DNA of 64,000 nt from Arenicella chitinivorans. GTDB taxonomy: Bacteria; Pseudomonadota; Gammaproteobacteria; Arenicellales; Arenicellaceae. Under the pieces are notes generated by a model. That model ran no database searches. It saw only the letters and a list, made by a program, of their open reading frames with translations, and was not told the origin of the DNA. Positions 29,001-36,574 of this stretch are shown here, piece after piece. The stretch covers positions 104,175-168,174 of the forward strand of contig NZ_BMXA01000008.1 of NCBI RefSeq assembly GCF_014651515.1. The letters are read 5' to 3'. A program made the position numbers and the translations under genes. How positions within the stretch are numbered: position 1 is the first letter of the stretch; each line of letters starts with the position of its first letter.

Positions 29001-29404
29001 CCGATCGCTGGCTGCAATTCAAATCCAGCTTGTACTTCCGTGAATTGCTGCGCATTCGATACAGCTCACCATTATTCCGTCTACGTGACCAACAAAGCGT
29101 CATCGATCAGGTGCATTTTTTGAATACTGGGCCTGCACAAACGCCCGGCTTGATTGTGATGCAACTCAACGGCGAGGGCCGCCATGCGAAGGACTTGGTG
29201 GTGCTGTTCAACGGCAGTAATCAGACCGTTAGCTTCGAACACGATGCGCTTGACGCGCCGCACTACTCATTGCACCCAGTACAGCGCTGGTCGATTGATC
29301 GCAGTACACGGCGGGCGTTTTACTCAAATCAACAATTCCATATCCCTGCCATGACGACGTCTGTGTTTATCGCGCATCGTGGTCATCATTCTATAAAGCG
29401 ATAA
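26060..29404 (+). CDS. pulA: Exported pullulanase-type alpha-1,6-glucosidase (GH13)
   Basis: This enzyme cuts alpha-1,6 links in pullulan, glycogen or limit dextrins. The 1114-residue protein has a signal peptide, then two copies of a starch-binding-like module (about 42-125 and 143-225; both contain the pattern C-G-[DN]-W-Q-P-[DE]-C and SWDENYG), a further beta-rich domain, and a GH13 catalytic domain. Catalytic regions are visible: DVVYNHT (about 640), GFRFDLMGHH with the nucleophile Asp (about 713), YGEGWNFGE with the acid/base Glu (about 749) and AAHDNET (about 877). It stands alone between two terminators. Confidence 0.92.
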   Translation: MERKPILHLCRAWCATLRITLLGLACGLAQAQTDNTPAPSTVTIPGTLQASQGCPGNWQPECAATYLQYDAAADVWSASFALPAGSYEYKAALNNSWDENYGANAERNGPNIGLTLDSSRDVRFYYDHKTHWVTDNVTARIAIAAGNFQAHLGCAGDWQPDCLNSWLQDPDGDGIYSFTTDALPAGDYEAKVTINQSWDENYGVDGVPGGANIVFTVPSAGTDMLFQFNAANNTLQIGVGDAPNGDLRQAKAFWLDANTLAWNTVIDSTDQLTLHASATAELGLDLDSVTGGTDYPLVLLGGLPDPLKAQFRHLSDYTAISLPNLDPQTKRQLLKTQLAISIRDQDGKLKDATAIQTPGAIDDLFVFDGELGPVYQDDTLSTHVWAPTAQQVDLLLYEDSSQTEPSAVFPMQEDPATGVWSASNLADWDRMYYRYRVTVYTKVTRQVEVNEVTDPYSVSLSMNSRLSQFVDLADRDLKPRGWDYLRKPRLRAAEDISIYELHVRDFSILDTTVPEHERGTFNAFTRNHSRGMRHLRRLSAAGLSHIHLLPAFDIASVNEDRSQQVSIDADLSVLAPDSVEQQAAVAAVQNQDGFNWGYDPLHFNVPEGSYSTDPDGSKRVREFRAMVKNLNRNGLRVVMDVVYNHTSSFGQYDQSVLDKIVPQYYHRYNTNGGLETSTCCANTASEHRMMEKLMIDSLLLWAKAYKVDGFRFDLMGHHSKQNILRVREALDALTLREDGIDGKNVYLYGEGWNFGEVVNDARFDQATQLNMAGTGVGSFDDRGRDAIRGGNPFGGYRDQGFGTGLHTNPNGYGDDRLSELLVLSDRTRSSLAAGLKEFAFETHTGEIRKAVNIDYFGLPTGYTDDPQEQIAYIAAHDNETLLDGIQAKAPDTMSIADRARMQNFGNALVMLGQGIPFIHAGQDFLRSKSMDRDSYNSGDWFNAIDWTLRESGWGKGLPIAEKNEEKWSIIAPLLANPDLKPDRWLQFKSSLYFRELLRIRYSSPLFRLRDQQSVIDQVHFLNTGPAQTPGLIVMQLNGEGRHAKDLVVLFNGSNQTVSFEHDALDAPHYSLHPVQRWSIDRSTRRAFYSNQQFHIPAMTTSVFIAHRGHHSIKR

Positions 29405-29431
29405 CTGCAACACGCAGATTCCCCTCAGTTT

Positions 29432-29463
29432 AAGGCGGTGTGTAACAACACCGCCTTTTTTTT
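29432..29463 (+). terminator. Intrinsic terminator after the pullulanase gene
   Basis: A 10-bp stem (AAGGCGGTGT / ACACCGCCTT) with a 6-nt loop runs into eight T residues. It separates the pullulanase from the sigma-factor operon. Confidence 0.9.
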
Positions 29464-29481
29464 GTGAATTTTGGTAGCCTG

Positions 29482-29509
29482 TGTAAACCTTTTTCACACC
29501 AGCCTCGTC
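29482..29509 (+). promoter_or_regulatory. Probable ECF-sigma promoter (TGTAAACC-N16-CGTC)
   Basis: TGTAAACC at 29482-29489 and CGTC at 29506-29509 have the AAC and CGTC cores and the 16-nt spacing typical of promoters read by ECF sigma factors. The site ends 29 nt before the sigma gene start, so autoregulation is likely. No transcript data support this. Confidence 0.55.
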
Positions 29510-29538
29510 TTACTTCTAAACAATCAGAGATTCACACA

Positions 29539-30069
29539 GTGCAAGCAAACGAGAACCAATTGGTTCTTCGTAGTAAGAACGGAGACCAAACAGCCTTTGA
29601 GAAGCTATACCGCGAGCACGTGGGGCGCATTTACGCCTTGTGTTTGCGGATGTGTGGACAAAAAGAACTGGCCGAAGACCTGACTCAAGAAGCTTTTGTT
29701 AGAGCTTGGCAGAAACTGGGTAGTTTTCGTGGCGACAGCGCCTTTGGCAGCTGGCTTTATCGCCTAACCAGCAACGTCGTTATCGGGCATTTACGTAAGC
29801 ATGCCAAATGGCAGGAAGAACAATTTGTTGATCACACACACGAAAAGTTATTGGGTTCGCACACTGAAGAAGCACATCAGAGTGACATCAACAAAGCACT
29901 TCTGGGCTTGTCGCAGCAAGCCAGAGTGGTCCTGATTATGTACGAATATCTAGGGTATCAACACAACGAAATATCCGCGATAACGGGTATGGCCATCGGT
30001 ACGTCAAAGACACACTTACACCGTGCCAAAGCCTACCTGGCGCAACGCGCCCAAGCACAAGCGAGTTAA
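29539..30069 (+). CDS. ECF-type RNA polymerase sigma factor
   Basis: This 176-residue sigma-70 family protein has region 2 (FEKLYREHVGRIYALCLRM, then EDLTQEAFVRAWQKLGSFRG) and region 4 (GYQHNEISAITGMAIGTSKTHLHRAK). I chose GTG 29539 because the ECF-like promoter lies just upstream of it; a GTG at 29464 would place the promoter inside the gene and overlap the pullulanase terminator. The next two genes are an anti-sigma-like protein and a DUF4097 protein, a common arrangement for cell-envelope stress ECF systems. Confidence 0.9.
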   Translation: MQANENQLVLRSKNGDQTAFEKLYREHVGRIYALCLRMCGQKELAEDLTQEAFVRAWQKLGSFRGDSAFGSWLYRLTSNVVIGHLRKHAKWQEEQFVDHTHEKLLGSHTEEAHQSDINKALLGLSQQARVVLIMYEYLGYQHNEISAITGMAIGTSKTHLHRAKAYLAQRAQAQAS

Positions 30070-30073
30070 AACT

Positions 30074-30679
30074 ATGAATGACAAACAAAACAATCTGCAC
30101 AGCAAGCAAGCGCTAGAGTCACTTGACTGGGACATCCAGCCAGAGCGCGATTTGTGGCCTGACATTCACTCACGAATCCGCTTCGCAGGCAAACCCGAAT
30201 TAAGTTCAGATGACGAGACTACGATCGCCAGCACGGGCAACAACCAACGATCCGGTACCGTGGTACCGTGGACACCCATGGGGATAGCCGCGTGCTTGAT
30301 GCTCGCCTTTGGTGCCTTTGTCATGTCGACCTTGTCCTACCAGCGTTCACAGGCCACCTACGAACTACAAGCCAGCTTTATTGACTATCAGAAAAGTCAG
30401 ATCAGCTTGATCGAGCAGCAACACGCCCATGTTCGCGCTCAGTTTGTTGACATGCTGGCGGGCGTGCATGGCCCGGTAGATCCAGTGCTGGCCGCCGAAG
30501 TACGGTCCGTTTTGCTAACCATCGACAAAGCATCGCTGGAGCTAAAACAAGCGATTCTAGCGGAACCACTGAACAAGAATTACGCCACCATGCTGGCACG
30601 AACCTATCAAGAGGAGCTAAAACTCCTAAACCGATTCAAAACACGCGATGGCATTACATCGAATGAGGTATCACTATGA
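30074..30679 (+). CDS. Probable membrane anti-sigma factor
   Basis: The 201-residue protein has a cytoplasmic head with LDWDIQPERDLWPDI, a motif seen near the start of many ECF anti-sigma factors, one membrane segment (about residues 72-95) and a C-terminal periplasmic region rich in helices. It lacks a zinc-binding HxxxCxxC motif. It starts 4 nt after the sigma gene and its end overlaps the DUF4097 gene by 4 nt (ATGA). The role as the inhibitor of the neighbouring sigma factor rests on motif and position. Confidence 0.75.
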   Translation: MNDKQNNLHSKQALESLDWDIQPERDLWPDIHSRIRFAGKPELSSDDETTIASTGNNQRSGTVVPWTPMGIAACLMLAFGAFVMSTLSYQRSQATYELQASFIDYQKSQISLIEQQHAHVRAQFVDMLAGVHGPVDPVLAAEVRSVLLTIDKASLELKQAILAEPLNKNYATMLARTYQEELKLLNRFKTRDGITSNEVSL

Positions 30680-31557
30680 AAACGTTATTAACCCTAGTTC
30701 TGCTTGCGACGACATCCGTCGCACAAGCCGAACGAATTGATAGAACACTGGATGTGGACCCGACTGGTCTGATCCGCACCGAGATCATCGATGGCAAAGT
30801 GCTGGTTGAAGGCTGGAATAAACCGCAGATCCGTGTCACTGGCGATGTCGATAACGCACGGGACTTTGTGTTCAAAACCGATGGCGATGAAACGCTGATC
30901 GAGACCGAATCCAAAGGTGGCTTCTGGGGCGGCAATAATAGAGGAGGACATGCAAAACTGACCATCTATGTACCACGTCAGAGCGCGCTGTTACTGGAAG
31001 GTGTCTCCACCTCATTTGCCATCATCAAAGTGGATGGCCCAGTGAATACCAGTACCATGAGCGGTGATATCAGCCTCGACGGTGGCAAGGGTAAAGTCAA
31101 ACTCGAATCTGTCAGCGGTGACATCGATATTGTGAACGCAACCGGCGATGTCAGTGTGTCTTCCGTCAGCGGCGATATCAAAGCACGAGTTGATGCAAGT
31201 GATTTTGAAGCACAGACTGTCAGCGGTGACATCGAAGGCGAGATTGGAAAATCTGAACATGTCGAACTTAACTCAGTGTCGGGCGATATCGAGGTGAGTT
31301 TGGCTCTGATTAACGGTGGCGAACTGGATGCCGACACAGTCAGCGGTGACATCGACATCACATTTGCCAACCAAGGCGATCTCCACGCCAGTTTTGAAAT
31401 AGAAACCGGCCCTGGTGGTCAGGTCAAGAATCGCATTACAGACGACAAAACCACCAGTTTTATGTCGCTCTCAGGCTCATTGCAATTCAAACTCGGCCGC
31501 GGCGAAAGCGAAATCGATTTGGAAACCATGAGCGGCACGATCACCATCGACCGCTAA
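30676..31557 (+). CDS. Exported DUF4097-type beta-repeat protein
   Basis: This 293-residue protein has a signal peptide ending at VAQAE and a regular beta-solenoid-like body with at least six copies of a [ST]-x-SGDI unit (SGDISLDGG, SGDIDIVN, SGDIKARV, SGDIEGEI, SGDIEVSL, SGDIDITF). DUF4097 proteins of this kind are often the last gene of ECF sigma operons and are thought to lie in the periplasm as sensors or adhesin-like parts. It overlaps the anti-sigma gene by 4 nt. Confidence 0.85.
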   Translation: MKTLLTLVLLATTSVAQAERIDRTLDVDPTGLIRTEIIDGKVLVEGWNKPQIRVTGDVDNARDFVFKTDGDETLIETESKGGFWGGNNRGGHAKLTIYVPRQSALLLEGVSTSFAIIKVDGPVNTSTMSGDISLDGGKGKVKLESVSGDIDIVNATGDVSVSSVSGDIKARVDASDFEAQTVSGDIEGEIGKSEHVELNSVSGDIEVSLALINGGELDADTVSGDIDITFANQGDLHASFEIETGPGGQVKNRITDDKTTSFMSLSGSLQFKLGRGESEIDLETMSGTITIDR

Positions 31558-31566
31558 CAGTATCCC

Positions 31567-31599
31567 CAGGCACTGAGCGCGGTACCCGTTCAGTGCCTG
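31567..31599 (+). terminator. Terminator-like hairpin after the sigma operon
   Basis: A perfect 10-bp stem (CAGGCACTGA / TCAGTGCCTG) encloses a 13-nt loop; only three T residues follow. Confidence 0.65.
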
Positions 31600-31631
31600 T
31601 TTCCCGCCAAAACCTATACTCCGTTAACATT

Positions 31632-31650
31632 AATAAGACTGATTCTCATT
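31632..31650. promoter_or_regulatory. Fur-box-like site upstream of bfd
   Basis: AATAAGACTGATTCTCATT matches a Fur box of the form AATGATAATGATTCTCATT at 16 of 19 positions, with a perfect right half. It lies 72 bp upstream of bfd, whose product works in iron release from bacterioferritin, so iron repression makes sense. Confidence 0.55.
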
Positions 31651-31721
31651 TACACTTCTACAAATTACTGCTAATCTAGCCTTGTAATTAGCAAAGTAGC
31701 TTTATTTCGAGCTTTAATCTT

Positions 31722-31940
31722 ATGTTCGTCTGTTTATGTAAATCGGTCACCGACCACCAAATCAGAGACGCCGTCGATCAAGGTGTCACGTCATTCGACG
31801 ACATGCAGTCACACTTAGAAGTGAGCACGGTTTGTGGCGCCTGTAGCTGTGAAGTAAAGCAGGTCATGGAGAAGAAACTAAAAACCGAATTACACACGCG
31901 CTCTACCGAAGTCTATCTCAGCACACCGGCGTTCAGCTAA
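31722..31940 (+). CDS. bfd: Bacterioferritin-associated ferredoxin
   Basis: Bfd carries a [2Fe-2S] cluster and reduces the haem of bacterioferritin so that stored iron can leave. The 72-residue protein has the four cluster cysteines in the family spacing: CLC near the start and CGAC about 32 residues later, within TVCGACSCEVKQ. It is followed by bfr, its partner, and preceded by a Fur-like box, so iron starvation should induce it. Confidence 0.92.
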   Translation: MFVCLCKSVTDHQIRDAVDQGVTSFDDMQSHLEVSTVCGACSCEVKQVMEKKLKTELHTRSTEVYLSTPAFS

Positions 31941-32076
31941 GCGCCTATTTCCGCGAATTCAGCATTGTGGACTGCCTCGGTCCACGACAAAATTACCATT
32001 CCCTCACAACACGGTAGGCACGGTTTTGTGCTAAGCTTGGCGTCAGTATTTCCACTCAAGACAGGATCTTTTTGTC

Positions 32077-32541
32077 ATGCAAGGCGACGCAAAAGTTATC
32101 GAATATTTAAACCGAGCCCTTAAAAATGAGTTAAGCGCGATTAACCAATATTTTCTACATGCACGCATGTACAAAAATTGGGGTCTGGAAAAACTTAACG
32201 AGAAAGAATACGAAGAGTCTATCGACGAAATGAAACACGCCGACATGTTGATTGAGCGTATTCTCATGATCGACGGCCTACCGAACCTGCAGGATATCGG
32301 CAAATTGTATATCGGTCAGAATGTACTCGAAATGCTGCAATGTGATTTGCGCCTCGAAGCGGAGGCTATTCCATTGCTAAAGGAGGCAATCGCGCATTGT
32401 GAGTCTGTGTCGGATTATGTCTCTCGCGACATTTTTTCTTCCATTCTGGAAAGCGAAGAAGAGCATTACGATTGGCTGGAAACTCAGATTGACCTGTTCA
32501 ATAAAATTGGCGAGCAGAATTATCTGCAATCGATGATTTAA
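32077..32541 (+). CDS. bfr: Bacterioferritin
   Basis: Bacterioferritin stores iron in a 24-subunit shell with haem at subunit interfaces. The 154-residue protein has the ferroxidase ligands in place: Glu18 in [12 protein letters not shown], Glu51 and His54 in IDEMKHAD with haem-ligand Met52, Glu94 in LRLEAEA, and Glu127 with His130 in ESEEEHYDW. It lies 136 bp after bfd; a terminator follows. Confidence 0.95.
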   Translation: MQGDAKVIEYLNRALKNELSAINQYFLHARMYKNWGLEKLNEKEYEESIDEMKHADMLIERILMIDGLPNLQDIGKLYIGQNVLEMLQCDLRLEAEAIPLLKEAIAHCESVSDYVSRDIFSSILESEEEHYDWLETQIDLFNKIGEQNYLQSMI

Positions 32542-32547
32542 TCTCGC

Positions 32548-32576
32548 GTTCACTCGCGTTAGAGTGAACTTTTATT
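32548..32576 (+). terminator. Intrinsic terminator after bfr
   Basis: GTTCACTC pairs with GAGTGAAC around a 6-nt loop and is followed by TTTTATT. Confidence 0.8.
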
Positions 32577-32639
32577 CGACGGCGGCACCGAAGATGTTCC
32601 GCGTGCCGCTTATCTGACCGAGCTCTCGGTATACGACTT

Positions 32640-33617
32640 ATGGCACAAAACACTCACGCTAATAAACCAGAGGGCGCCACCCTGGGTCTGGGCTTGGCTT
32701 TCGCCCTGTTTGGATTTGCCGTCTATTCAACACACGACGCGGTCGTCAAGCACCTGAAGGATTACCACGTTTTTCAGATCGTGTTTTTTGCCATGCTATT
32801 CAGTTACGTGCCATTTTCAATCGCACGGATTATTGGCGCGAAACCGCTTTCGTTGTCGCCTGCCAACCCCTTATTGCTGACTACGCGCGCGCTATTGCAT
32901 GTCGGCGCTTTGTGCTTATCTTTCGTCGCCTTCTCCCTGCTCCCCATGGTGGAAGCTTATGTGCTGCTGTTTTGCACACCACTCATTATTTCTGTACTGG
33001 CAATTTTCTTCTTGGGTGAGAAAATCGCGCTGTACCGCTGGGCCGCCATTTTACTTGGGCTGATCGGCGTGATCGTTGTCCTTCGGCCTTCGCTCGACAC
33101 AATTCAACTTGGACACGTTGCCGCGCTCGCTGCGGCATTTTGCAGTGCGTGCACGTCGGTCATCTCACGCAAGATTGGTGCCACAGAAAACATGGCGACA
33201 ATGATCATGTTCCCATTACTGGCTACCATCATTGTATCCGGCATCGCGCTCGGATTCGTTTACAAACCAATGCCAATCACCGATCTAGGCTTGATGTTTC
33301 TGGTCGGGGCGCTCGGGTTACTTGGACAGTATGCGGTACTCACCGGCTACCGCAACGCACCCGCGGCATTCGTCGCACCCATGCAATATAGCCAAATCGT
33401 CTGGGCAATCGTGTTCGGCTACTTTTTCTTTGGCGAGACCATTGATCGCTGGGTGATTGTTGGTTCGGTCATTACCGTACTGTCTGGGATTGCGATTATT
33501 CTGCGTGAGCGCTATGTGTCGAAAGTGCAGGCAAACCTGAAAACACGCAACGGTCGAATGGTCGGTGCCCCAATGATGAAAAACAGTGAACAAAAAGAAG
33601 ACGAGGACTGGCTGTAA
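32640..33617 (+). CDS. EamA/DMT-family transporter
   Basis: The 325-residue membrane protein has ten hydrophobic segments arranged as two EamA repeats of five, each ending in a pattern such as LGEKIALYRWAAILLGLIGV or FGETIDRWVIVGSVITVLSG. These drug/metabolite carriers export amino acids, nucleotides or other small molecules; the substrate is unknown. It has a charged C-terminal tail. Neighbours do not help. Confidence 0.88.
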   Translation: MAQNTHANKPEGATLGLGLAFALFGFAVYSTHDAVVKHLKDYHVFQIVFFAMLFSYVPFSIARIIGAKPLSLSPANPLLLTTRALLHVGALCLSFVAFSLLPMVEAYVLLFCTPLIISVLAIFFLGEKIALYRWAAILLGLIGVIVVLRPSLDTIQLGHVAALAAAFCSACTSVISRKIGATENMATMIMFPLLATIIVSGIALGFVYKPMPITDLGLMFLVGALGLLGQYAVLTGYRNAPAAFVAPMQYSQIVWAIVFGYFFFGETIDRWVIVGSVITVLSGIAIILRERYVSKVQANLKTRNGRMVGAPMMKNSEQKEDEDWL

Positions 33618-33623
33618 GGTACC

Positions 33624-34040
33624 CTAGTTAAACTCTTCATCGTCGGCCAACTTCCACGTCATGCGCAAGCGTGGGCCACTGACTTCACGGACCTTAAATT
33701 CCGAGTTCCTGCGACGCAATTTTAATTGGACCTCTATGCGTCCATCATTGTCCAGAGAGTTCGCAACACCAAGCCAGGCTTTTTTATCTGCGTCGTAGTT
33801 CAGTGCTTCGAACATCGTGTGCCCGACCAAACCAGGTGACCAATCCGAGCGAATCACACTGGCCTCCAAACCTTGCTCAGCCTCAACAAACTGGATAAAT
33901 ATGGAGTCTTCGTCCAAACGCCAATAGTCGAGCAGATCCTGCACGTCAGCTTGTGCTGTCGCAACCGGTGGCAACAAAAGAATAAATAGACTGAATACGA
34001 CTGCATGGTGCGCAACCGGTAGAACTCGATCATCAAACAT
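33624..34040 (-). CDS. Small exported protein, unknown (possibly DUF2147-like)
   Basis: I chose ATG 34040, which is preceded by GAGG at a good distance and gives a signal peptide ending at VATAQA. The mature part is about 105 residues of alternating beta strands (DSIFIQFVEAEQG, GRIEVQLKLRRR, LRMTWKL), recalling the lipocalin-like DUF2147 fold, but the match is weak. A longer in-frame start at 34145 would lose the signal peptide. It ends 7 bp from the convergent DMT transporter gene. Confidence 0.6.
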   Translation of the reverse strand: MFDDRVLPVAHHAVVFSLFILLLPPVATAQADVQDLLDYWRLDEDSIFIQFVEAEQGLEASVIRSDWSPGLVGHTMFEALNYDADKKAWLGVANSLDNDGRIEVQLKLRRRNSEFKVREVSGPRLRMTWKLADDEEFN

Positions 34041-34269
34041 AAAATCAACCTCGAATTTGCACATTGCGTGCGAGCAACGACTAAAATCAATACCGCAGTC
34101 CCAACACTCCTTTGTGTTTGACCCATACCCAGCGATGCGATCCACCTCTGGCTAGTGAAAACTTTGCTACCTAGCTTTGCTACTGTCAAGTCGGAGTACA
34201 AAGATCGACCTTCTAATGACGTTTTTCGGCAGCTATCACCCTATGATACAGGCTACCATCTCCACACGG

Positions 34270-34650
34270 TCAGTAGGTGAACCATTTAATTTCATACGAA
34301 CTCTTAGTGGAATACAAACCAATATGCTGGGTATACGGTTTTAGCTCAATCTCGCCACTATCCCGGTTTGGACGCTGACCCTGAATACCATTTATCTGCG
34401 CATAAACGTGGCCACGGAGGACCGAGAGAAAACCACTATCCATCGGGTGCTCTACAAATCCCAAATTCATATACAAACGGATTGGTCGCCCCTCTCGAAC
34501 CGCTTGAGTTACCTGTTCAAATACACCCGCCAGTACTTAGCCGTCAGCACTCTGATGGAACAGCAACTGCGGCGAACTGAGCGCCGCTCCGTGTGCTTGG
34601 CGCGCGCAACCTAGCAACGCTAAACATAACCATATTCTTTTCGCTCTAAC
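34270..34650 (-). pseudogene. Remnant of a small exported protein with an in-frame stop
   Basis: On the minus strand a purine-rich GAGGAG (34653-34658) precedes a frame that reads like a signal peptide (RIWLCLALLGCARQAHG), then LSSPQLLFHQSADG, a TAA stop, and without a frame change VLAGVFEQVTQAVREGRPIR continuing into SGFLSVLRGHVYAQ to the end at 34270. No ATG lies in this frame at the expected start; an ATA sits where one would fit. The simplest reading is a gene inactivated by a nonsense mutation and start loss. I do not recognise the family. Confidence 0.45.
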
Positions 34651-34801
34651 CGCTCCTCGAATTTATCAACACAATGACTCTTAGACCGGTCAGCAAGCTC
34701 ATCACTTACGCCCCACGTCAATTTACCACGCAAAACCGAGTCGCTCCGGAAATTAGCAATGAATTGGCACGTACTCGGGTCTTCTCAAACTAACATGTGC
34801 A

Positions 34802-36568
34802 ATGCAGGGCTCAGCACCATATCAATTTGTCATCACACGAGAATATTCTGTGAAGTTATACGCCTCAATTTTACTACTCATGGCTCTGATCGGCATTGGC
34901 CTGACAGCATACTTGATCAATACTGAAAGCCGACTTGATCAAACCGTGTTTCAACAAACCACCAAGTCGATCCGCAATCTACAAGCCCTCGATAAGACCC
35001 TGCAACAATTGCTAACCAAGTCACAGTTTGTCGGCATCGCCGATCATCAGCAATTGGATGAACTGAACTATCAATTGTCCGAAGAATTCGACAATCTGCG
35101 CTACGATGCTTTGTTCGAAGAAATTGAGAGAAGTCCGATTCTGAGTATCGCCGTACAGGAAGCAGACCAACTGTTTAAGCGCCGAGATCAGTCTTTGAAA
35201 ATCTACCTAGGTCTGAATCTAAACTTCGCGGACGCGCTCAAACAACTCCGCGACGACAACCTGCGGTTACTTCAACCAGGCGATCCAACGGCGCTGGTGG
35301 CGGACGCGCAAACACTCTATTGGATTAATTTATTATTAATGGATCTGGCCACAGGCATGCCTAATAATCTGGAATCCGTTTACCCTCAGCCTCCGACAAG
35401 CACCTTGGTTCAACATGCTCAACAGATCGCGATACTCTACCCGAAAACACAGAAGGCATTAAACGACGTGAGTCAGGTCCCAATAGCCGAACAATTAGAC
35501 CGTATCGAAGAAGCATATACGGACTTTCATAACCTCGCTATCGCTAAAGCCAACCGCTTTCGAAATGCCTTGATGGTGTACGGCTTAGCCTTACTGATTG
35601 CACTGTTATTCTTTGCCGTGCAAATACGACGCAATTATTTGTACCTCGAACAACAAGTGGCGATACGCACACGAGAAATCGAACAGGCGTTTGAACAGCT
35701 CAGAGAGTCCCAAGAACAGCTGATTCAGTCTGAAAAAATGGCGTCCTTAGGCCAGATGGTGGCTGGTGTAGCACACGAAATCAACACGCCACTTGGCTAT
35801 GTTAGCAGCAACTTAGACGCGCTAAAGCTGAACTTTTCTGACCTTGACTTGGTGGTCCAGCAACTTGGTTCGGTACTGACGGAAGCGCGGCGCAAGCCAC
35901 AGAGCCGCCCACAGCTGACGACCGAACTCGTTAAAACCTTAAAGGCCTACGAACAAGCCGATACCGCCGCCCTGATGCAGGAAAGCACGCAACTCATGAA
36001 TGATGGCGAGTATGGCCTGTCAGAGATTTCCAAACTGGTTCACAGCTTAAAAGACTTTGCGCGACTCGACCGCCAAAGCCTAGATCAGGTCTGTGTGCAA
36101 AACTGCATTGAAAGTTCGCTCACCATCGCCAGCAACCATCTGCGCGAGAATCAGGTAAAGGTCATTAAACAGTTCAGTCCAACGCCAAAAATCTCCTGCT
36201 ACCCATCTAAGCTTAATCAGGTTTTTCTTAACATTATCACTAACGCTTGCCAGTCCATGGCTGAACGTGGCGGCGCGCTTACGATCACCTTAGACCAACA
36301 CGACCACGGCGTGGTGGTTCGGTTTCAGGATCAGGGCACTGGCATGGATGAGCAAACCAAGCAAAAAATGTTCGACCCATTTTTTACTTCCAAACCGATT
36401 GGACAAGGCACTGGTCTGGGAATGTCCATCGCCTATAAAATTATCGCCGCTCACCAGGGTCAAATAGACGTTGGTTCTACGCTCGGTGAAGGCACTGTGA
36501 TTACCATCTCACTGCCGACCCAACAAGCGACGAGCATCTCCGACACCATCATCACTGACGCCGCCTAA
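34802..36568 (+). CDS. Sensor histidine kinase
   Basis: This 588-residue inner-membrane kinase has a first membrane segment (about 19-39), a helical periplasmic sensor region (about 40-252), a second segment (about 257-275), a coiled coil, and a transmitter domain. The phosphorylated histidine is His325 in GVAHEINTPLGY; the ATPase has an N-box (LNIITNACQSM) and G-boxes (DQGTGMD, GQGTGLGMS). The histidine kinase subtype with HEINTPLG resembles those paired with RpfG-like or receiver-only partners. The double-receiver gene starts 6 nt later. Confidence 0.92.
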   Translation: MQGSAPYQFVITREYSVKLYASILLLMALIGIGLTAYLINTESRLDQTVFQQTTKSIRNLQALDKTLQQLLTKSQFVGIADHQQLDELNYQLSEEFDNLRYDALFEEIERSPILSIAVQEADQLFKRRDQSLKIYLGLNLNFADALKQLRDDNLRLLQPGDPTALVADAQTLYWINLLLMDLATGMPNNLESVYPQPPTSTLVQHAQQIAILYPKTQKALNDVSQVPIAEQLDRIEEAYTDFHNLAIAKANRFRNALMVYGLALLIALLFFAVQIRRNYLYLEQQVAIRTREIEQAFEQLRESQEQLIQSEKMASLGQMVAGVAHEINTPLGYVSSNLDALKLNFSDLDLVVQQLGSVLTEARRKPQSRPQLTTELVKTLKAYEQADTAALMQESTQLMNDGEYGLSEISKLVHSLKDFARLDRQSLDQVCVQNCIESSLTIASNHLRENQVKVIKQFSPTPKISCYPSKLNQVFLNIITNACQSMAERGGALTITLDQHDHGVVVRFQDQGTGMDEQTKQKMFDPFFTSKPIGQGTGLGMSIAYKIIAAHQGQIDVGSTLGEGTVITISLPTQQATSISDTIITDAA

Positions 36569-36574
36569 CACCTT

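Noticed and set aside
34368..34614. Two plus-strand frames of about 70 codons in the 34.2-34.8 kb gap
   Set aside because: The minus strand of the same stretch reads as a decayed exported protein with a plausible signal peptide, which explains the open frames better.
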